Notes: generated from the letters alone by a model not told the origin. A stretch of DNA of 64,000 nucleotides from Gaiellaceae bacterium (GCA_026002995.1 BPGK01000001.1:1302001-1366000); one strand, 5' to 3'. Shown: positions 23,507-32,954, counted from the stretch's first letter. Translations and numbers: made by a program.

Positions 23507-24052
23507 GTGACGTTCCTCCCACTCGCAGCCGAGGAGACCTCCGGGGGCCTGATCGACGTCGTCCCCGGGCTCATGATCTGGACCCTGATCTGCTTCGGTA
23601 TCACGTTCTACGTCCTCAAGCGCTTCGCGTTCGGTCCGATCCAGAGGACGATCGACGAGCGCCGCGAGCGGATCCGCAGGGCTGTCGAGGAGGCGGACAA
23701 CGCGCGCGAAGAGGCCCGCGAGCTGCTCGAGCAGCACCGGCGGCTCCTCGCCAACGCGAAGGGCGAGGCGGCGGAGATCCTCGCCGAAGCGCGGAAGGTC
23801 GCCGACGCACAGCTCGAGCGCGTGAAGGAGGAGGCGGAGGCCGAGCGGAAGCGGCGCCTCGAGGAGACCCACCGGCAGATCGAGGCGGAGACGAAGCGTT
23901 CCCTCGATCTCATCCGGGCAGAGGTCGCCGAGCTCACGCTCCAGGCGACCGCACGCGTGACGGGAAAGGTGCTCGACGCGGAGGATCAGCGTCGGCTCAT
24001 CGACGAGGCGATCGCCGAGCTCGACTTCTCGGTGCTCGAGGAGAGCGACTGA
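23507..24052 (+). CDS. atpF: ATP synthase subunit b
   Basis: The 181-residue peripheral-stalk protein has one N-terminal membrane helix (LMIWTLICFGITFYVLKRFA, about residues 22-41) followed by a long charged coiled coil (IQRTIDERRERIRRAVEEAD and onward) typical of subunit b dimers. The GTG start lies 3 nt after the atpE stop. The C terminus (DQRRLIDEAIAELDF) resembles the delta-binding end. Confidence 0.95.
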   Translation: MTFLPLAAEETSGGLIDVVPGLMIWTLICFGITFYVLKRFAFGPIQRTIDERRERIRRAVEEADNAREEARELLEQHRRLLANAKGEAAEILAEARKVADAQLERVKEEAEAERKRRLEETHRQIEAETKRSLDLIRAEVAELTLQATARVTGKVLDAEDQRRLIDEAIAELDFSVLEESD

Positions 24053-24058
24053 GCGCAC

Positions 24059-24595
24059 ATGGCCGTCGCACACCGCATCTACGCCAAGGCGCTCTTCGAG
24101 GCGGCCCGGGAGCAGGGAACGGTCGACCGGATCGCCGAAGAGGTCTCCTCCCTCGCGCGCGCGCTCGACGACGTGCCCGCGCTCGACCGCTTCCTGCGCA
24201 ACCCCGAGGTCGACGCGCCGGAGAAGGCGGCGGTGCTCGGGGAGATCGCGAGCGACGCGGACGAGCTGACGCGTAACTTCCTCCGTCTCCTCGTCGAGAA
24301 GGGAAGGGCGGGGGAGCTGCGCGAGGTCGCCGCGGAGCTCCAGGCGCTCGTCGCGCGCGCCGAGAACCGGCTCACCGTCGAGCTCGAGACGGCGCAGGAG
24401 CTCAGCGAGGAGGAGGCGCGCGCGATCGTCGAGCGCATCGAGCGTGCGACCGGACGGACGGTGGAGGCGACGCGCTCGGTCGACCCGTCGCTCATCGGCG
24501 GGGTCGTCCTCCGGATCGGGTCGTTCCGTGCCGACGGCAGCGTCCGTGGGCGACTCGAGCGCCTCAGGCACGAGCTGGCCACCACGACAGGATGA
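24059..24595 (+). CDS. atpH: ATP synthase subunit delta
   Basis: The 178-residue protein links the peripheral stalk to the top of the F1 head. It reads [17 protein letters not shown] at the N terminus and [20 protein letters not shown] in the middle. The C-terminal hallmark [20 protein letters not shown] is complete. It lies 6 nt downstream of atpF and upstream of atpA, with no fusion to subunit b such as mycobacteria have. Confidence 0.95.
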   Translation: MAVAHRIYAKALFEAAREQGTVDRIAEEVSSLARALDDVPALDRFLRNPEVDAPEKAAVLGEIASDADELTRNFLRLLVEKGRAGELREVAAELQALVARAENRLTVELETAQELSEEEARAIVERIERATGRTVEATRSVDPSLIGGVVLRIGSFRADGSVRGRLERLRHELATTTG

Positions 24596-24632
24596 GAGCG
24601 AGGAGAGCCTCGCCCCGACACAGGGAGACCAG

Positions 24633-26159
24633 GTGAAGCTGAGACCAGAAGAGATCACGGCGATCCTCAAGGATCGAATCCAGCACTTCGACGTCGAGAC
24701 CGACCTCAGTGAGGTCGGCACCGTCCTGCAAGTCGGCGACGGCATCGCGCGGATCCACGGGCTTGAGAACTGCGTGGCGCTGGAGCGCCTCGAGCTCGAG
24801 CACGGGGTCGTCGGCATCGCGTTCAACCTCGAGGAGGACAACGTCGGGGCCGCGCTCTTCGGCGAGTGGGACCGGGTCAAGGAGGGCGAGCCCGTGCGGC
24901 GCACCGGCGAGGTCATGAGCGTGCCCGTCGGCGAGGCGCTCCTCGGTCGGGTCGTCGACCCGCTCGGCAACCCGCTCGACGGGCTCGGGCCGATCGAGAC
25001 GAGCGAGCGCCGTCCGCTCGAGTTCAAGGCCCCTGGCGTGATCAGCCGCCAGCCCGTCAAGGAGCCGCTCCAGACCGGGCTCAAGGCGATCGACTCGATG
25101 ATCCCCATCGGCCGCGGTCAGCGCGAGCTCATCATCGGAGACCGCTCCACGGGCAAGACGGCGATCGCGATCGACACGATCATCAACCAACGCGGCGGCG
25201 ATGTCGTCTGCATCTACGTCGCCGTCGGCCAGAAGGGCTCCACGGTCGCCCAGGTGGTCGAGCGCCTCCGGGACGCGGGCGCGATGGAGTACACGATCGT
25301 CGTCTCCGCCGCTGCGCACGAGGCGGCGCCGATCAAGTGGATGGCTCCCTTCGCCGGCTGCGCGATGGGCGAGTACTTCCTCTACCGGGGCGGCCACTCG
25401 CTCCTCATCTACGACGACCTCTCGAAGCACGCGGACGCCTACCGGCAGCTCTCGCTGCTCCTGCGTCGGCCGCCGGGACGCGAGGCGTTCCCCGGCGACG
25501 TCTTCTACCTCCACTCGCGCCTGCTCGAGCGGGCGTGCAAGCTCTCCGACGAGCTCGGCGGCGGCTCGCTCACGGCGCTGCCGATCATCGAGACGCAGGC
25601 GGGCGACGTCGCCGCGTACATCCCGACGAACGTGATCTCGATCACCGACGGACAGATCTACCTCGAGTCGAACCTCTTCTTCTCGGGCGTGCGACCCGCG
25701 ATCAACGTCGGCGTCTCGGTCTCGCGGGTGGGGGGGAGCGCGCAGCGCAAGGCGATGCGGCAGGTGGCCGGGCGGCTCCGCCTCGACCTCTCCCAGTACC
25801 GGGAGCTCGAGGCGTTCGCCCAGTTCGGCTCTGAGCTCGACCAAGCGACGCAGCGTGCGCTCGGGCGCGGGGAGCGCATGGTCGCGACGCTCAACCAGCC
25901 GCAGTACCAGCCGTGGCCCTTCGAGGAGCAGGTGACGGCGATCTACGCGGGAGTGAACGGCTACCTCGACCCGATTCCGGTCGCTCAGGTTCCCCGCTAC
26001 CACGAGGAGCTCCGGGAGCACCTCCGCGCGGAGGGCTCGATCCTCGCCGCCATCCGCGAGGAAGGGGAGATCTCCGAGGCGACCGAGGAGAAGCTCAAGG
26101 CCGAGCTCGAGCGCTTCGGCTCCATGTTCGCGATCGAAGAGGAGAAGGGAATCACGTAG
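24633..26159 (+). CDS. atpA: ATP synthase subunit alpha
   Basis: The 508-residue non-catalytic F1 subunit carries the P-loop GDRSTGKT at residues 169-176, the N-terminal crown segment ([20 protein letters not shown]), and VSRVGGSAQ near residue 370, which holds the arginine finger. The GTG start at 24633 follows GGGAG (24623-24627) by 5 nt. It is upstream of atpG, but the catalytic beta subunit is not adjacent: atpD lies about 13.9 kb away. Confidence 0.97.
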   Translation: MKLRPEEITAILKDRIQHFDVETDLSEVGTVLQVGDGIARIHGLENCVALERLELEHGVVGIAFNLEEDNVGAALFGEWDRVKEGEPVRRTGEVMSVPVGEALLGRVVDPLGNPLDGLGPIETSERRPLEFKAPGVISRQPVKEPLQTGLKAIDSMIPIGRGQRELIIGDRSTGKTAIAIDTIINQRGGDVVCIYVAVGQKGSTVAQVVERLRDAGAMEYTIVVSAAAHEAAPIKWMAPFAGCAMGEYFLYRGGHSLLIYDDLSKHADAYRQLSLLLRRPPGREAFPGDVFYLHSRLLERACKLSDELGGGSLTALPIIETQAGDVAAYIPTNVISITDGQIYLESNLFFSGVRPAINVGVSVSRVGGSAQRKAMRQVAGRLRLDLSQYRELEAFAQFGSELDQATQRALGRGERMVATLNQPQYQPWPFEEQVTAIYAGVNGYLDPIPVAQVPRYHEELREHLRAEGSILAAIREEGEISEATEEKLKAELERFGSMFAIEEEKGIT

Positions 26160-26225
26160 GACGAGGCAGGGCCCCGCCGGCGCTGACAGTCACGCGGCGA
26201 GGCACCGTCTACCCCGAACGAACCG

Positions 26226-27113
26226 ATGGCGTCGGTCCAAGACCTCAAGCGCAGGATCCAGTCCGTCCGCAACACGCGCAAGATCACGCGCGCGATGGAG
26301 CTCGTCGCGGCCGCGAAGCTGCGGCGCGCCGAGCAGCGCATCACCGCGCTACGGCCGTACGCGGAGACGATGGCGGAGCTCATCGCCGGCGTAGGGAGGG
26401 CATCTTCGTCCGTCCGCCTGCCGCTGCTCGAGCAGCGGCAGGCGATCGAGACCGTCGCGCTCGTGCCGCTCACGGGCGATCGCGGCCTGGCGGGCGCGTT
26501 CAACGCCCAGATCATGCGTCGCGCGTTCGCGCTCGAGCGCTCGCTGCAGGTGGAGGGAAAGACGGTGCGCTGGGTGGCCGTCGGCAAGAAGGGCCGCTCG
26601 ACGCTCGTGTTCCGGCGCCGCGACCTCGTGGGGGAGTACCTCGGCTTCACCGATCGGCCGGCGTACGAGGACGCACAGGCGATCGCCCATCGCGTCTCCG
26701 AGCTCTTCACCTCGGGCGAGGTCGACCGCGTGACGCTCATCTACAACACGTACGTCTCGGCGCTCACCCAGCGGGTGACGGAGCAGGACGTGCTCCCCAT
26801 CTCGCCCGACATCCTCGAGACGGACGAGGAGGAGCGTGCCACCGACGCCCTCCGGGGCGACTTCATCTTCGAGCCGGAGCCGGAGGAGATCCTCAGGCGG
26901 CTCTTGCCCGTGTACGTGGAGACGCAGATCTACCGGGCGCTGCTCGAGTCGACCGCCTCGGAGCAGGGCGCGCGAATGACCGCGATGCGGAACGCGTCGA
27001 AGAACGCCGGCGAGCTCATCGACACGCTCACGCTGCGCATGAACCGCGCCCGCCAGGCCGAGATCACGCAGGAGATCCTCGAGGTCGTTGCCGGCGCCGA
27101 GGCTCTGACGTAG
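26226..27113 (+). CDS. atpG: ATP synthase subunit gamma
   Basis: The 295-residue central-stalk subunit has the two terminal helices that form the rotating coiled coil. The N terminus reads QDLKRRIQSVRNTRKITRAM with ELVAAAKLRRA; the C terminus reads SEQGARMTAMRNASKNAGEL with LTLRMNRARQAEITQEILE. The middle Rossmann-like domain contains VPLTGDRGLAGAFNAQI. It ends the first atp block. The next gene, moxR, has its own leaderless -10 box 30 nt after the atpG stop, so atp transcription need not continue into it. Confidence 0.97.
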   Translation: MASVQDLKRRIQSVRNTRKITRAMELVAAAKLRRAEQRITALRPYAETMAELIAGVGRASSSVRLPLLEQRQAIETVALVPLTGDRGLAGAFNAQIMRRAFALERSLQVEGKTVRWVAVGKKGRSTLVFRRRDLVGEYLGFTDRPAYEDAQAIAHRVSELFTSGEVDRVTLIYNTYVSALTQRVTEQDVLPISPDILETDEEERATDALRGDFIFEPEPEEILRRLLPVYVETQIYRALLESTASEQGARMTAMRNASKNAGELIDTLTLRMNRARQAEITQEILEVVAGAEALT

Positions 27114-27143
27114 CGCGGGCCGGCTCGCGAGCCTGCGCCGAGC

Positions 27144-27149
27144 TAGTAT
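27144..27149 (+). promoter_or_regulatory. -10 box, leaderless promoter of the moxR cluster
   Basis: TAGTAT is followed by 7 nt and the GTG start at 27157. Confidence 0.5.
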
Positions 27150-27156
27150 CGCCGCG

Positions 27157-28191
27157 GTGGAAGCGGTCACCGCGCGCGGCGACGACCCCGAGCGACTCGC
27201 CCGGGCGGCCGAGATCGCAGGTCGTTTCCTCGACAACCTCGAGACCGTCGTCTACGGGAAGCGCACGGAGATCCGTCTCGTCCTCACCGCGCTCATGTGC
27301 AGCGGGCACGTGCTCCTCGAGGACGTCCCCGGCACGGCGAAGACCGTGCTCGCGCGCGCGATCGCGGGCTCGATCGAGGGCGCGACGCACGCGCGCATCC
27401 AGTGCACGCCCGACCTGCAGCCGACCGACGTCACCGGGCTGGCGGTCTTCGACCAGCGGACGCGGTCCTTCGTGTTCCGGCCGGGGCCGGTGTTCGCCAA
27501 CGTCGTGCTCGTCGACGAGATCAACCGCGCGACGCCGAAGACGCAGTCGGCGCTCCTCGAGGCGATGGCCGAGCAGCAGGTCACGGTCGACGGGGTCACG
27601 CGCGAGCTCCCCTCGCCGTTCCAGCTCCTCGCGACGGAGAACCCGATCGAGTACGAGGGGACGTTCCCGCTGCCGGAGGCCCAGCTCGACCGCTTCTTCC
27701 TCCGCACGGCGCTCGGCTACCCGGAGCTCGAGGACGAGCTCCGCATTCTGACCGAGCAGCGCTTCTCGCACCCGCTCGACGACCTCCGCCCGGTGGTGAC
27801 GATCGAGGAGATCGTCGAGCTGCGTTCCGCTGCCCAGCACGTGTACGTCGACGACGTGCTGCACCGCTGGGTGGTCGAGCTCGTGCGCGCGACCCGCGGG
27901 CACGCAGGCGTGGTGATCGGCAGCTCGGTGCGGGGGAGCCTCGCCCTGGAGCGGGCCGCCCGCGCCTGGGCGCTCGTCGAGGGACGAGCGTTCGTCGTCC
28001 CGGAGGACATCGAGACGCTCTTCGTCCCGGTCCTCGCGCACCGCGTCGTCTTCACGCCGGCCTTCGTCGCGCACGCGCGCACGACGGGCTGGGAGCCGGC
28101 GATCGAGGAGTTCAAGGCTGCCTGCCTCGAGGTCGCGCCGCGACCGGGGTCGGTGGAGGATCCACTCTTCGACGGCCCCCGACCCGCGTAG
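27157..28191 (+). CDS. MoxR-family AAA+ ATPase
   Basis: The 344-residue AAA_3 ATPase has Walker A EDVPGTAKT (about residues 55-63), Walker B VLVDEINRATPKTQSALLEA (about 115-134), sensor 1 ATENPIEYEGTFPLPEAQ and arginine-finger region DRFFLRTALGYP. MoxR proteins work as chaperone-like remodelers with partner von Willebrand A proteins, all of which follow here: DUF58, two vWA genes and two accessory membrane proteins. The cluster is a MoxR/Bat-type set inserted between the two halves of the ATP synthase genes. Confidence 0.95.
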   Translation: MEAVTARGDDPERLARAAEIAGRFLDNLETVVYGKRTEIRLVLTALMCSGHVLLEDVPGTAKTVLARAIAGSIEGATHARIQCTPDLQPTDVTGLAVFDQRTRSFVFRPGPVFANVVLVDEINRATPKTQSALLEAMAEQQVTVDGVTRELPSPFQLLATENPIEYEGTFPLPEAQLDRFFLRTALGYPELEDELRILTEQRFSHPLDDLRPVVTIEEIVELRSAAQHVYVDDVLHRWVVELVRATRGHAGVVIGSSVRGSLALERAARAWALVEGRAFVVPEDIETLFVPVLAHRVVFTPAFVAHARTTGWEPAIEEFKAACLEVAPRPGSVEDPLFDGPRPA

Positions 28192-28196
28192 CCGCG

Positions 28197-29120
28197 GTGA
28201 GCCCGGGGCGCCTCACCTTCCCGCTCGTTCCTCGCCGGGGGGTGATTGGGGTCTCGTATGGGACGATGCGGAGCCTCCGTCCCGGCAGCGGCACGGACGT
28301 CGCGGGCTCACGGCCATACCTGCCGGGAGACGACGTGCACGCGATCGACTGGGCCGCGTCGGCGCGGCTCTCGACGGCCCGAGCCGCCGACGAGTTCGTC
28401 GTGCGCGAACGGTTCGCCGAAGAGGCTCCGCGGGTGGTCGTCGTCTGCGACCGGCGGCCCACGATGGCGTGCCACGCTGCGCCGTTGCCGTGGCTCGACA
28501 AGCCGCGAGCGATGCGCACGGTCTTCGAGATCGTGCTCGCGAGCACGGCCTCCGTGGGGGGCTACGTCGGCTACCTCGACCAGGCGGACGGCGAGCTGTG
28601 GTGGCGGCCCCCGCAGGTCGAGCGCAAGCTGCTGAAGCTCCAGAACGAGCGGATCCTCTCGGGCGACTTCCGCGCTCCCGACGACTGGCTCGAGCGCGCG
28701 GTCGCACATCTGATCGAGCACGGCCGCTCGGTGAGCGCGGGGACGTTCGTCTTCGTCGTCTCGGACTTCATCCCCGCACCGGCGAAGGACGTCTGGCTCG
28801 CCGCCCACGAGCAGCGCTGGGATGTCGTGCCCGTCGTGCTCCAGGACCCGACCTGGGAACAGAGCTTTCCCGACGTGCACGGCATCGTCCTTCCGCTGCG
28901 CGATCCGGCGAGCGGCCGCCTCGCCCCGGTGCGCCTGACCCGACGGGAGGCGGCGTCGCGCCGGGCGGCGAACGAGGCTAGGCTCGCGGCCCTCCTCGAC
29001 GGCCTCCTCGCGCTCGACCTCGAGCCGGTGCTCGTGTCGGCGAACGAGCCAATCGACGTCCTGAAGGCGTTCCTGGCCTGGGCCGACCTGCGGCGGACGC
29101 GGAGGGCGCTCCGCCGATGA
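28197..29120 (+). CDS. DUF58 domain protein
   Basis: The 307-residue protein carries the DUF58 signature RPYLPGDDVHAIDWAASARL near residue 38, where most members have R-x-Y-x-x-G-D-x-x-R-x-I-D-W. The rest is vWA-like (VVVVCDRRPTM, then GTFVFVVSDFIPAP), but a full MIDAS D-x-S-x-S is absent, as in other DUF58 proteins. Unlike many relatives it lacks N-terminal membrane helices, so it is probably cytosolic and binds MoxR. The GTG start lies 5 nt after the moxR stop, and it overlaps the next gene by 4 nt. Confidence 0.9.
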   Translation: MSPGRLTFPLVPRRGVIGVSYGTMRSLRPGSGTDVAGSRPYLPGDDVHAIDWAASARLSTARAADEFVVRERFAEEAPRVVVVCDRRPTMACHAAPLPWLDKPRAMRTVFEIVLASTASVGGYVGYLDQADGELWWRPPQVERKLLKLQNERILSGDFRAPDDWLERAVAHLIEHGRSVSAGTFVFVVSDFIPAPAKDVWLAAHEQRWDVVPVVLQDPTWEQSFPDVHGIVLPLRDPASGRLAPVRLTRREAASRRAANEARLAALLDGLLALDLEPVLVSANEPIDVLKAFLAWADLRRTRRALRR

Positions 29121-30088
29121 CGGGCCGAGCGCTCACGTTCGTCCTCGTCGCGGCCGCACTCCTCGCGGGGGCACTCGTCGCCACCCGCGGCGGACGGGAG
29201 CAGCCGGCTCCGGCATCCCTCGGAGAACGAGGAGTCGCGGTGACGACCGCGCTCGTTCCGCGGCAGCCGCTCTTCGGAGACACGATCCGGGCGGTCGTCG
29301 ACGTCGTGCTCGATCCCGAGCGTGTCGATCCGAGCTCGGTCCGGATCGCCACGGGCTTCGCGCCGTGGGAGGCGATCGGACCGCCCGAGCGCACCCGTCG
29401 CGACGTCGGGGGCGCCACGTACCTGCGGACCGTGGTGGCGCTCCGCTGCACGACGGGCCCCTGTCTCCCGGGAGGCGCGACGCAGGCGCTGACGTTCACG
29501 CCGGCACGCGTGTCCTACCGCCCGGCGGCACAGGCTTCCGGGACGGTGCGGGACGTCGTTCGCGCGGAGTGGCCGCTCCTCGTCGTCTCCTCGCGCTACG
29601 CGGCGGCTCGTCTCGATGCGAGCGATCCCGCGCCCTTCCGCGTCGACCTCGTCTCTCTGCCCGCAGAGACGTACCGGCTGTCGCCGCCCGTCCTGGCCGG
29701 CGGCCTCGGCGTTCTCGCCACGCTCCTCGCGGCGGCGGGCGCTGTCCTGCTGGCGTCGGCGTGGCCGCGGACGGCCCCCGCTGCGGAGCCGGAGCCCGCG
29801 CCCGAGGCCTCGCTCTCGCCCCTCCAGCAGGCGCTCGCGCTCCTCGAGGAGTCGGCGCGCGTGGAGGGAGCGAGCGAGCGGCGTCGCGCGCTCGAGCTCG
29901 TCGCGGAGGAGCTCGAGCAGTGGGGAGACGAGGAGCTCTCGGGCACGGCGAAGGCGCTCGCGTGGTCTCCCGCCCCGCCTCCGCCGGCGCGAACCGCCGA
30001 GCTCGCCGCCCGCGTTCGCGCCGAGCTCGAGAGCGAGCTCCTCGCGCGCGCCGAGCGCGAGCGTAACGGGAGCGGCGATGCCTCGTAG
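29117..30088 (+). CDS. Membrane protein of MoxR/Bat cluster (BatD-like position)
   Basis: The 323-residue protein has an N-terminal membrane anchor (LTFVLVAAALLAGALVA) and an extracytoplasmic beta-rich domain of about 150 residues with a cysteine pair in R-C-T-T-G-P-C. A second membrane helix follows (GGLGVLATLLAAAGAVLLAS, about residues 194-213), then a cytosolic helical tail with A-L-A-L-L-E-E and repeated E-L-E. This topology resembles BatD-like proteins of Bat operons, but sequence identity to any named family is not evident to me. It overlaps its neighbours by 4 nt and 11 nt. Confidence 0.65.
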   Translation: MTGRALTFVLVAAALLAGALVATRGGREQPAPASLGERGVAVTTALVPRQPLFGDTIRAVVDVVLDPERVDPSSVRIATGFAPWEAIGPPERTRRDVGGATYLRTVVALRCTTGPCLPGGATQALTFTPARVSYRPAAQASGTVRDVVRAEWPLLVVSSRYAAARLDASDPAPFRVDLVSLPAETYRLSPPVLAGGLGVLATLLAAAGAVLLASAWPRTAPAAEPEPAPEASLSPLQQALALLEESARVEGASERRRALELVAEELEQWGDEELSGTAKALAWSPAPPPPARTAELAARVRAELESELLARAERERNGSGDAS

Positions 30089-30905
30089 CCGAAGTGCCTG
30101 GATCGACAGTCCGGACGTCGCGGCGCTCCGGCGGCCGCGGCTGCGAACGGCGCTGCTACGCGCCGCGCTCACCGCGGTCGTCGTCACGGTGGGCCTCGCG
30201 TCCGTCGCGGCTGCTTCGGATCTCGACACACGGGACCCGGGCCTCCTACCCCGAGGCACGACGGGCGTCGTCGTGCTCGATCTCTCGCTCTCGATCACGG
30301 ACTCGGACTACGCGACCGTTCGGCGGGCTCTCCGCGGAATCGCCGCGGGTGACGCTCGCATCGGGCTCGTGATCTTCTCCGACGTCGCCTACGAGCTCCT
30401 CCCGCCGGGTACGCCGGCCGCGGAGCTCCGTCCGGTGCTCCGTCTGCTCGTCCCCCGGGCCGACGGCTCCCCGAACCCGTGGACGCAGTCCTTTCGGGCC
30501 GGAACGCGGATCTCGACGGCGCTCGAGCTCGCGGCGCAGATGCTCGAGCGCGACGAGATCGCGCGGCCCTCGATCGTGCTCGTGAGCGATCTCGCGACCG
30601 CTCCCGACGACGTCCCCGCCCTGGCGGAGACGATCGCCGGGCTCCGTCTGCGCGGGATCCCGCTCCGGGTCTTCGGCATCGACCCCTCGAGCGACGCGCG
30701 TGCGCTCTTCGCAGGGCTGCTCGAGGAGGGTGCTTTGACCGTGGCGGGCGACACCGGGGGGCGCCACCGCCGGGCGGGAGCGCTCGGAGCCGTGCCGTCC
30801 GCCCTGCTCGCACTCGCGGCGCTTCTCTTCGCGGCGCTCGCGGCACACGAGCGACTGACGGCGAGGCTCGGGCTTCCGGCTGCGCGAGCGGAGGAGGGGG
30901 CATGA
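30078..30905 (+). CDS. von Willebrand factor A domain protein 1
   Basis: The 275-residue protein has an N-terminal hydrophobic segment (ALLRAALTAVVVTVGLASVA), a vWA domain and a C-terminal helix (PSALLALAALLFAALAAHE). The MIDAS metal site is complete: D-L-S-L-S in VVVLDLSLSITDSD, a threonine in AGTRISTALELAA, and an aspartate in VLVSDLAT. vWA proteins in MoxR clusters act as metal-dependent adaptors, probably displayed outside the membrane here. It overlaps the previous gene by 11 nt and the next by 4 nt. Confidence 0.88.
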   Translation: MPRSRSAWIDSPDVAALRRPRLRTALLRAALTAVVVTVGLASVAAASDLDTRDPGLLPRGTTGVVVLDLSLSITDSDYATVRRALRGIAAGDARIGLVIFSDVAYELLPPGTPAAELRPVLRLLVPRADGSPNPWTQSFRAGTRISTALELAAQMLERDEIARPSIVLVSDLATAPDDVPALAETIAGLRLRGIPLRVFGIDPSSDARALFAGLLEEGALTVAGDTGGRHRRAGALGAVPSALLALAALLFAALAAHERLTARLGLPAARAEEGA

Positions 30906-31546
30906 CGAGGCGCGAGCTCGCCGTGCGTGCGGGGCTCGCCCTCACGGGCCTCGCATGCCTCGCCCTCGCTACTTCGGTGGCCACGCTGGCCTCCGATGTC
31001 ATGCGCTGGCAGGGGGCGCTCCGAGACGGGGATACGGCGTTTCGGGCGACCGCCGAGGCCACGTGGGCCGCGGACACCGTGCTTCCGGCGTGGATGTCGC
31101 GCGCCCTGCTCGGACTCGACGACGACCTCGAGCTCCGCGCGGCGCTTCGATCCGTACGGCTCGCGCGGTTGGAGGACGAGATCGTCTCCGACCCGGAGCT
31201 CGCGCTCCTGCGCAACGAGGCTCAGGTGCGGCTCGAGGCGCTCGCGGCCGGCGGACGGGACCCGAGCTGGCGCTCCCGGGCGGCGGGCCTGCTCGGCGTT
31301 CTCGGGCTCGTCCGGCTCGTGAGCGAGACGCAGGAGCGCGATGTCCTGCTCGACGCGACGGTGGCGAACCTCCGGCGGGCGATCGCGCTCGATCCCGGAA
31401 ACGACGAGGCGAAGCTGAACCTCGAGATCGCGCTCCAGCGCGGTCGCGGCGTCCAGCTCCAGGAGAGCGGAGGCGGCAAGAACCCCTCGCCCGGAGGGCG
31501 TGGTGCGAAGGGCGCCGGAGCCGGGGAGGCGGGGAGCGGGTACTGA
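30902..31546 (+). CDS. Membrane-anchored helical protein of MoxR/Bat cluster
   Basis: The 214-residue protein has an N-terminal membrane helix (LALTGLACLALATSVATLAS), then helical repeats with NLRRAIALDPGNDEAKLNLE, which is TPR-like, and a low-complexity tail rich in G, K and E (GGGKNPSPGGRGAKGAGAG). Bat operons often contain a TPR protein between the vWA genes, and this one occupies that place. Sequence similarity is weak apart from the single TPR-like motif, so the role is inferred from position. Confidence 0.65.
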   Translation: MTRRELAVRAGLALTGLACLALATSVATLASDVMRWQGALRDGDTAFRATAEATWAADTVLPAWMSRALLGLDDDLELRAALRSVRLARLEDEIVSDPELALLRNEAQVRLEALAAGGRDPSWRSRAAGLLGVLGLVRLVSETQERDVLLDATVANLRRAIALDPGNDEAKLNLEIALQRGRGVQLQESGGGKNPSPGGRGAKGAGAGEAGSGY

Positions 31547-32511
31547 TGCGCCTGAGCTTCGTCACGCCGCTCGCGGGGCTCGTCGGCCTCGGGGTGCTCC
31601 TGCCCGCGCTCGCGCTCCTCGAGCGGCGAGCCGCCGCCGAGCGGGCGCGGCGCGCGCTCGGGATCTCCGCGGCCGCAGGACGCGCCACGCTCCTCGCCCT
31701 AGGCGCGCTCGCGCTTGCGGGCACGCTCGTCGGCCTCGCGGCGGCGCAGCCCGTCCTCGAGCGCTCGGAGAGGCGGCAGGTTCGTACCGACGCCGAGGTC
31801 TTCGTCGTCCTCGACGTCTCGCGCTCGATGCTCGCGCAGGCAGGAGAATCCTCGCCGACCCGCCTCGCGCGCGCGAAGGCGGAGGCCGGCGCGCTGCGCG
31901 CGGCCCTGCCCGAGGTTCGGGTCGGGCTCGCCTCCCTCACCGATCGGCTCCTGCCGCACCTCTTCCCGAGCGCCGCCGAGGACGTCTTCGCGGCGACGCT
32001 CGAGCGCTCGCTCGGCGTCGACCGCCCGCCGCCGCGCTCGAGCCTGTCGACGATCGCGACGGGCCTCGACGCGCTCCGCGCGGCGCGGAGCCTCCGCTTC
32101 TTCTCCCCCGAGGCGACGAAGCGCGTGCTCGTCGTCTACACCGATGGCGAGAGTCTCCCCGTCGCGCGTGCCCGGCTCGCCTCGGCGCTCCTTTCGCTGC
32201 CGGCGATCGGCCTCGTCCTCGTCCACGTCTGGGGGGCCGAGGAGCGGGTCTACTCCGGGGGCGCGCCCGAGCCGCAGTACGAGCCGGACGCCGGCTCGCG
32301 CGCTCTGCTCGAGGGCGTCGCCGCCTCGACCCAGGGGGCGGTTCTCGGGGAAGGCGACCCGGATCGGGTCGCTGCGAAGGTGAAGGCGCTCCTCGGCGAC
32401 GGGCCGACCGAAGCGGCGGAGGGGGCATCGCGACGGTACCGGCTCGCCCCCTACCTCCTGCTCGCCGCGCTCGCGCCCTGTGGGCTCCTGCTCTGGCGCC
32501 GAGAGCGGTAG
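31546..32511 (+). CDS. von Willebrand factor A domain protein 2 (BatA/BatB-like)
   Basis: The 321-residue protein starts LSFVTPLAGLVGLGVLLPAL, a membrane segment, followed by a second helix near ATLLALGALALAGTLVGLAA. Then comes a vWA domain with complete MIDAS residues: D-V-S-R-S in VFVVLDVSRSMLAQ, S/T in STIATGLDALR and D in VYTDGES. A C-terminal helix (LLLAALAPCGLLLWRRER) re-enters the membrane. This is the usual BatA/BatB topology of two N-terminal helices, a periplasmic vWA and a C-terminal helix. The ATG overlaps the upstream stop codon (TGATG). It ends the cluster. Confidence 0.9.
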   Translation: MRLSFVTPLAGLVGLGVLLPALALLERRAAAERARRALGISAAAGRATLLALGALALAGTLVGLAAAQPVLERSERRQVRTDAEVFVVLDVSRSMLAQAGESSPTRLARAKAEAGALRAALPEVRVGLASLTDRLLPHLFPSAAEDVFAATLERSLGVDRPPPRSSLSTIATGLDALRAARSLRFFSPEATKRVLVVYTDGESLPVARARLASALLSLPAIGLVLVHVWGAEERVYSGGAPEPQYEPDAGSRALLEGVAASTQGAVLGEGDPDRVAAKVKALLGDGPTEAAEGASRRYRLAPYLLLAALAPCGLLLWRRER

Positions 32512-32518
32512 GCGCGGG

Positions 32519-32535
32519 CCCGGAGTCGTTCCGGG
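32519..32535. terminator. Possible bidirectional terminator hairpin
   Basis: CCCGGA-GTCGT-TCCGGG forms a 6-bp stem with a 5-nt loop between the convergent vWA gene and the small minus-strand gene. There is no T tract, so its strength is doubtful. Confidence 0.3.
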
Positions 32536-32561
32536 AGGGCCCCGGCGCGAGGCTCGTGGCT

Positions 32562-32909
32562 CTACTCGTCTTGGAACCAGGCCTCGACGGCCTCGGGGTA
32601 GCCGGACTCGTCCATGTACGAGATCGCGCGGCTCGCGAGCCAGACAAGGGCCGCCTCGCTCACTCCCGAGAGGGCGAGCCGGACGGCCTCGTCGCCCGCC
32701 TCGGGCCTTCCCAGCTCGCCCGCGCGGGCGCGCCGCAGGCGGCAGAGCACGAGCGCGGCGCGGTCGGCGCCGTTCCCCGGCTCGTACCAGGGCACGCCGA
32801 CGGCCCGCTCGACGAGCGCCGGCGCCGCCTCCGCGTAGCGCGCGCCGTCCTCGGCGGCCACGAAGTACCTGCTCTCGGCGCGTCTCTCGTCTCTCCGCGG
32901 GATGCGCAT
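32562..32909 (-). CDS. Hypothetical protein, 115 aa
   Basis: The ATG at 32909 is preceded by a good Shine-Dalgarno (AGGAGG, 32914-32919 read on the minus strand). The product is soluble and helical (RRDERRAESRYFVAAEDGAR, later ALVWLASRAISYMDESGYPE) with no cysteines in a motif and no membrane segment. I do not recognise a domain. It is a single gene on the minus strand between the Bat-like cluster and the peptide-binding protein gene. Codon usage fits the genome, supporting a real gene. Confidence 0.7.
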   Translation of the reverse strand: MRIPRRDERRAESRYFVAAEDGARYAEAAPALVERAVGVPWYEPGNGADRAALVLCRLRRARAGELGRPEAGDEAVRLALSGVSEAALVWLASRAISYMDESGYPEAVEAWFQDE

Positions 32910-32948
32910 TCGTCCTCCTAACGATTTCCAGCGCGCGTCGTCACACAG

Positions 32949-32954
32949 TATGAT
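32949..32954 (+). promoter_or_regulatory. Possible -10 box of peptide-binding protein gene
   Basis: TATGAT lies about 140 nt before the start codon at 33095; TTTCCA 18 nt further upstream could be a weak -35 element. The leader contains no structure I recognise. Confidence 0.3.

Noticed and set aside
27122-27133. GGCTCGCGAGCC palindrome after atpG as a terminator
   Set aside because: A 4-bp stem with 4-nt loop and no T tract is too weak; such palindromes are expected at this GC content.
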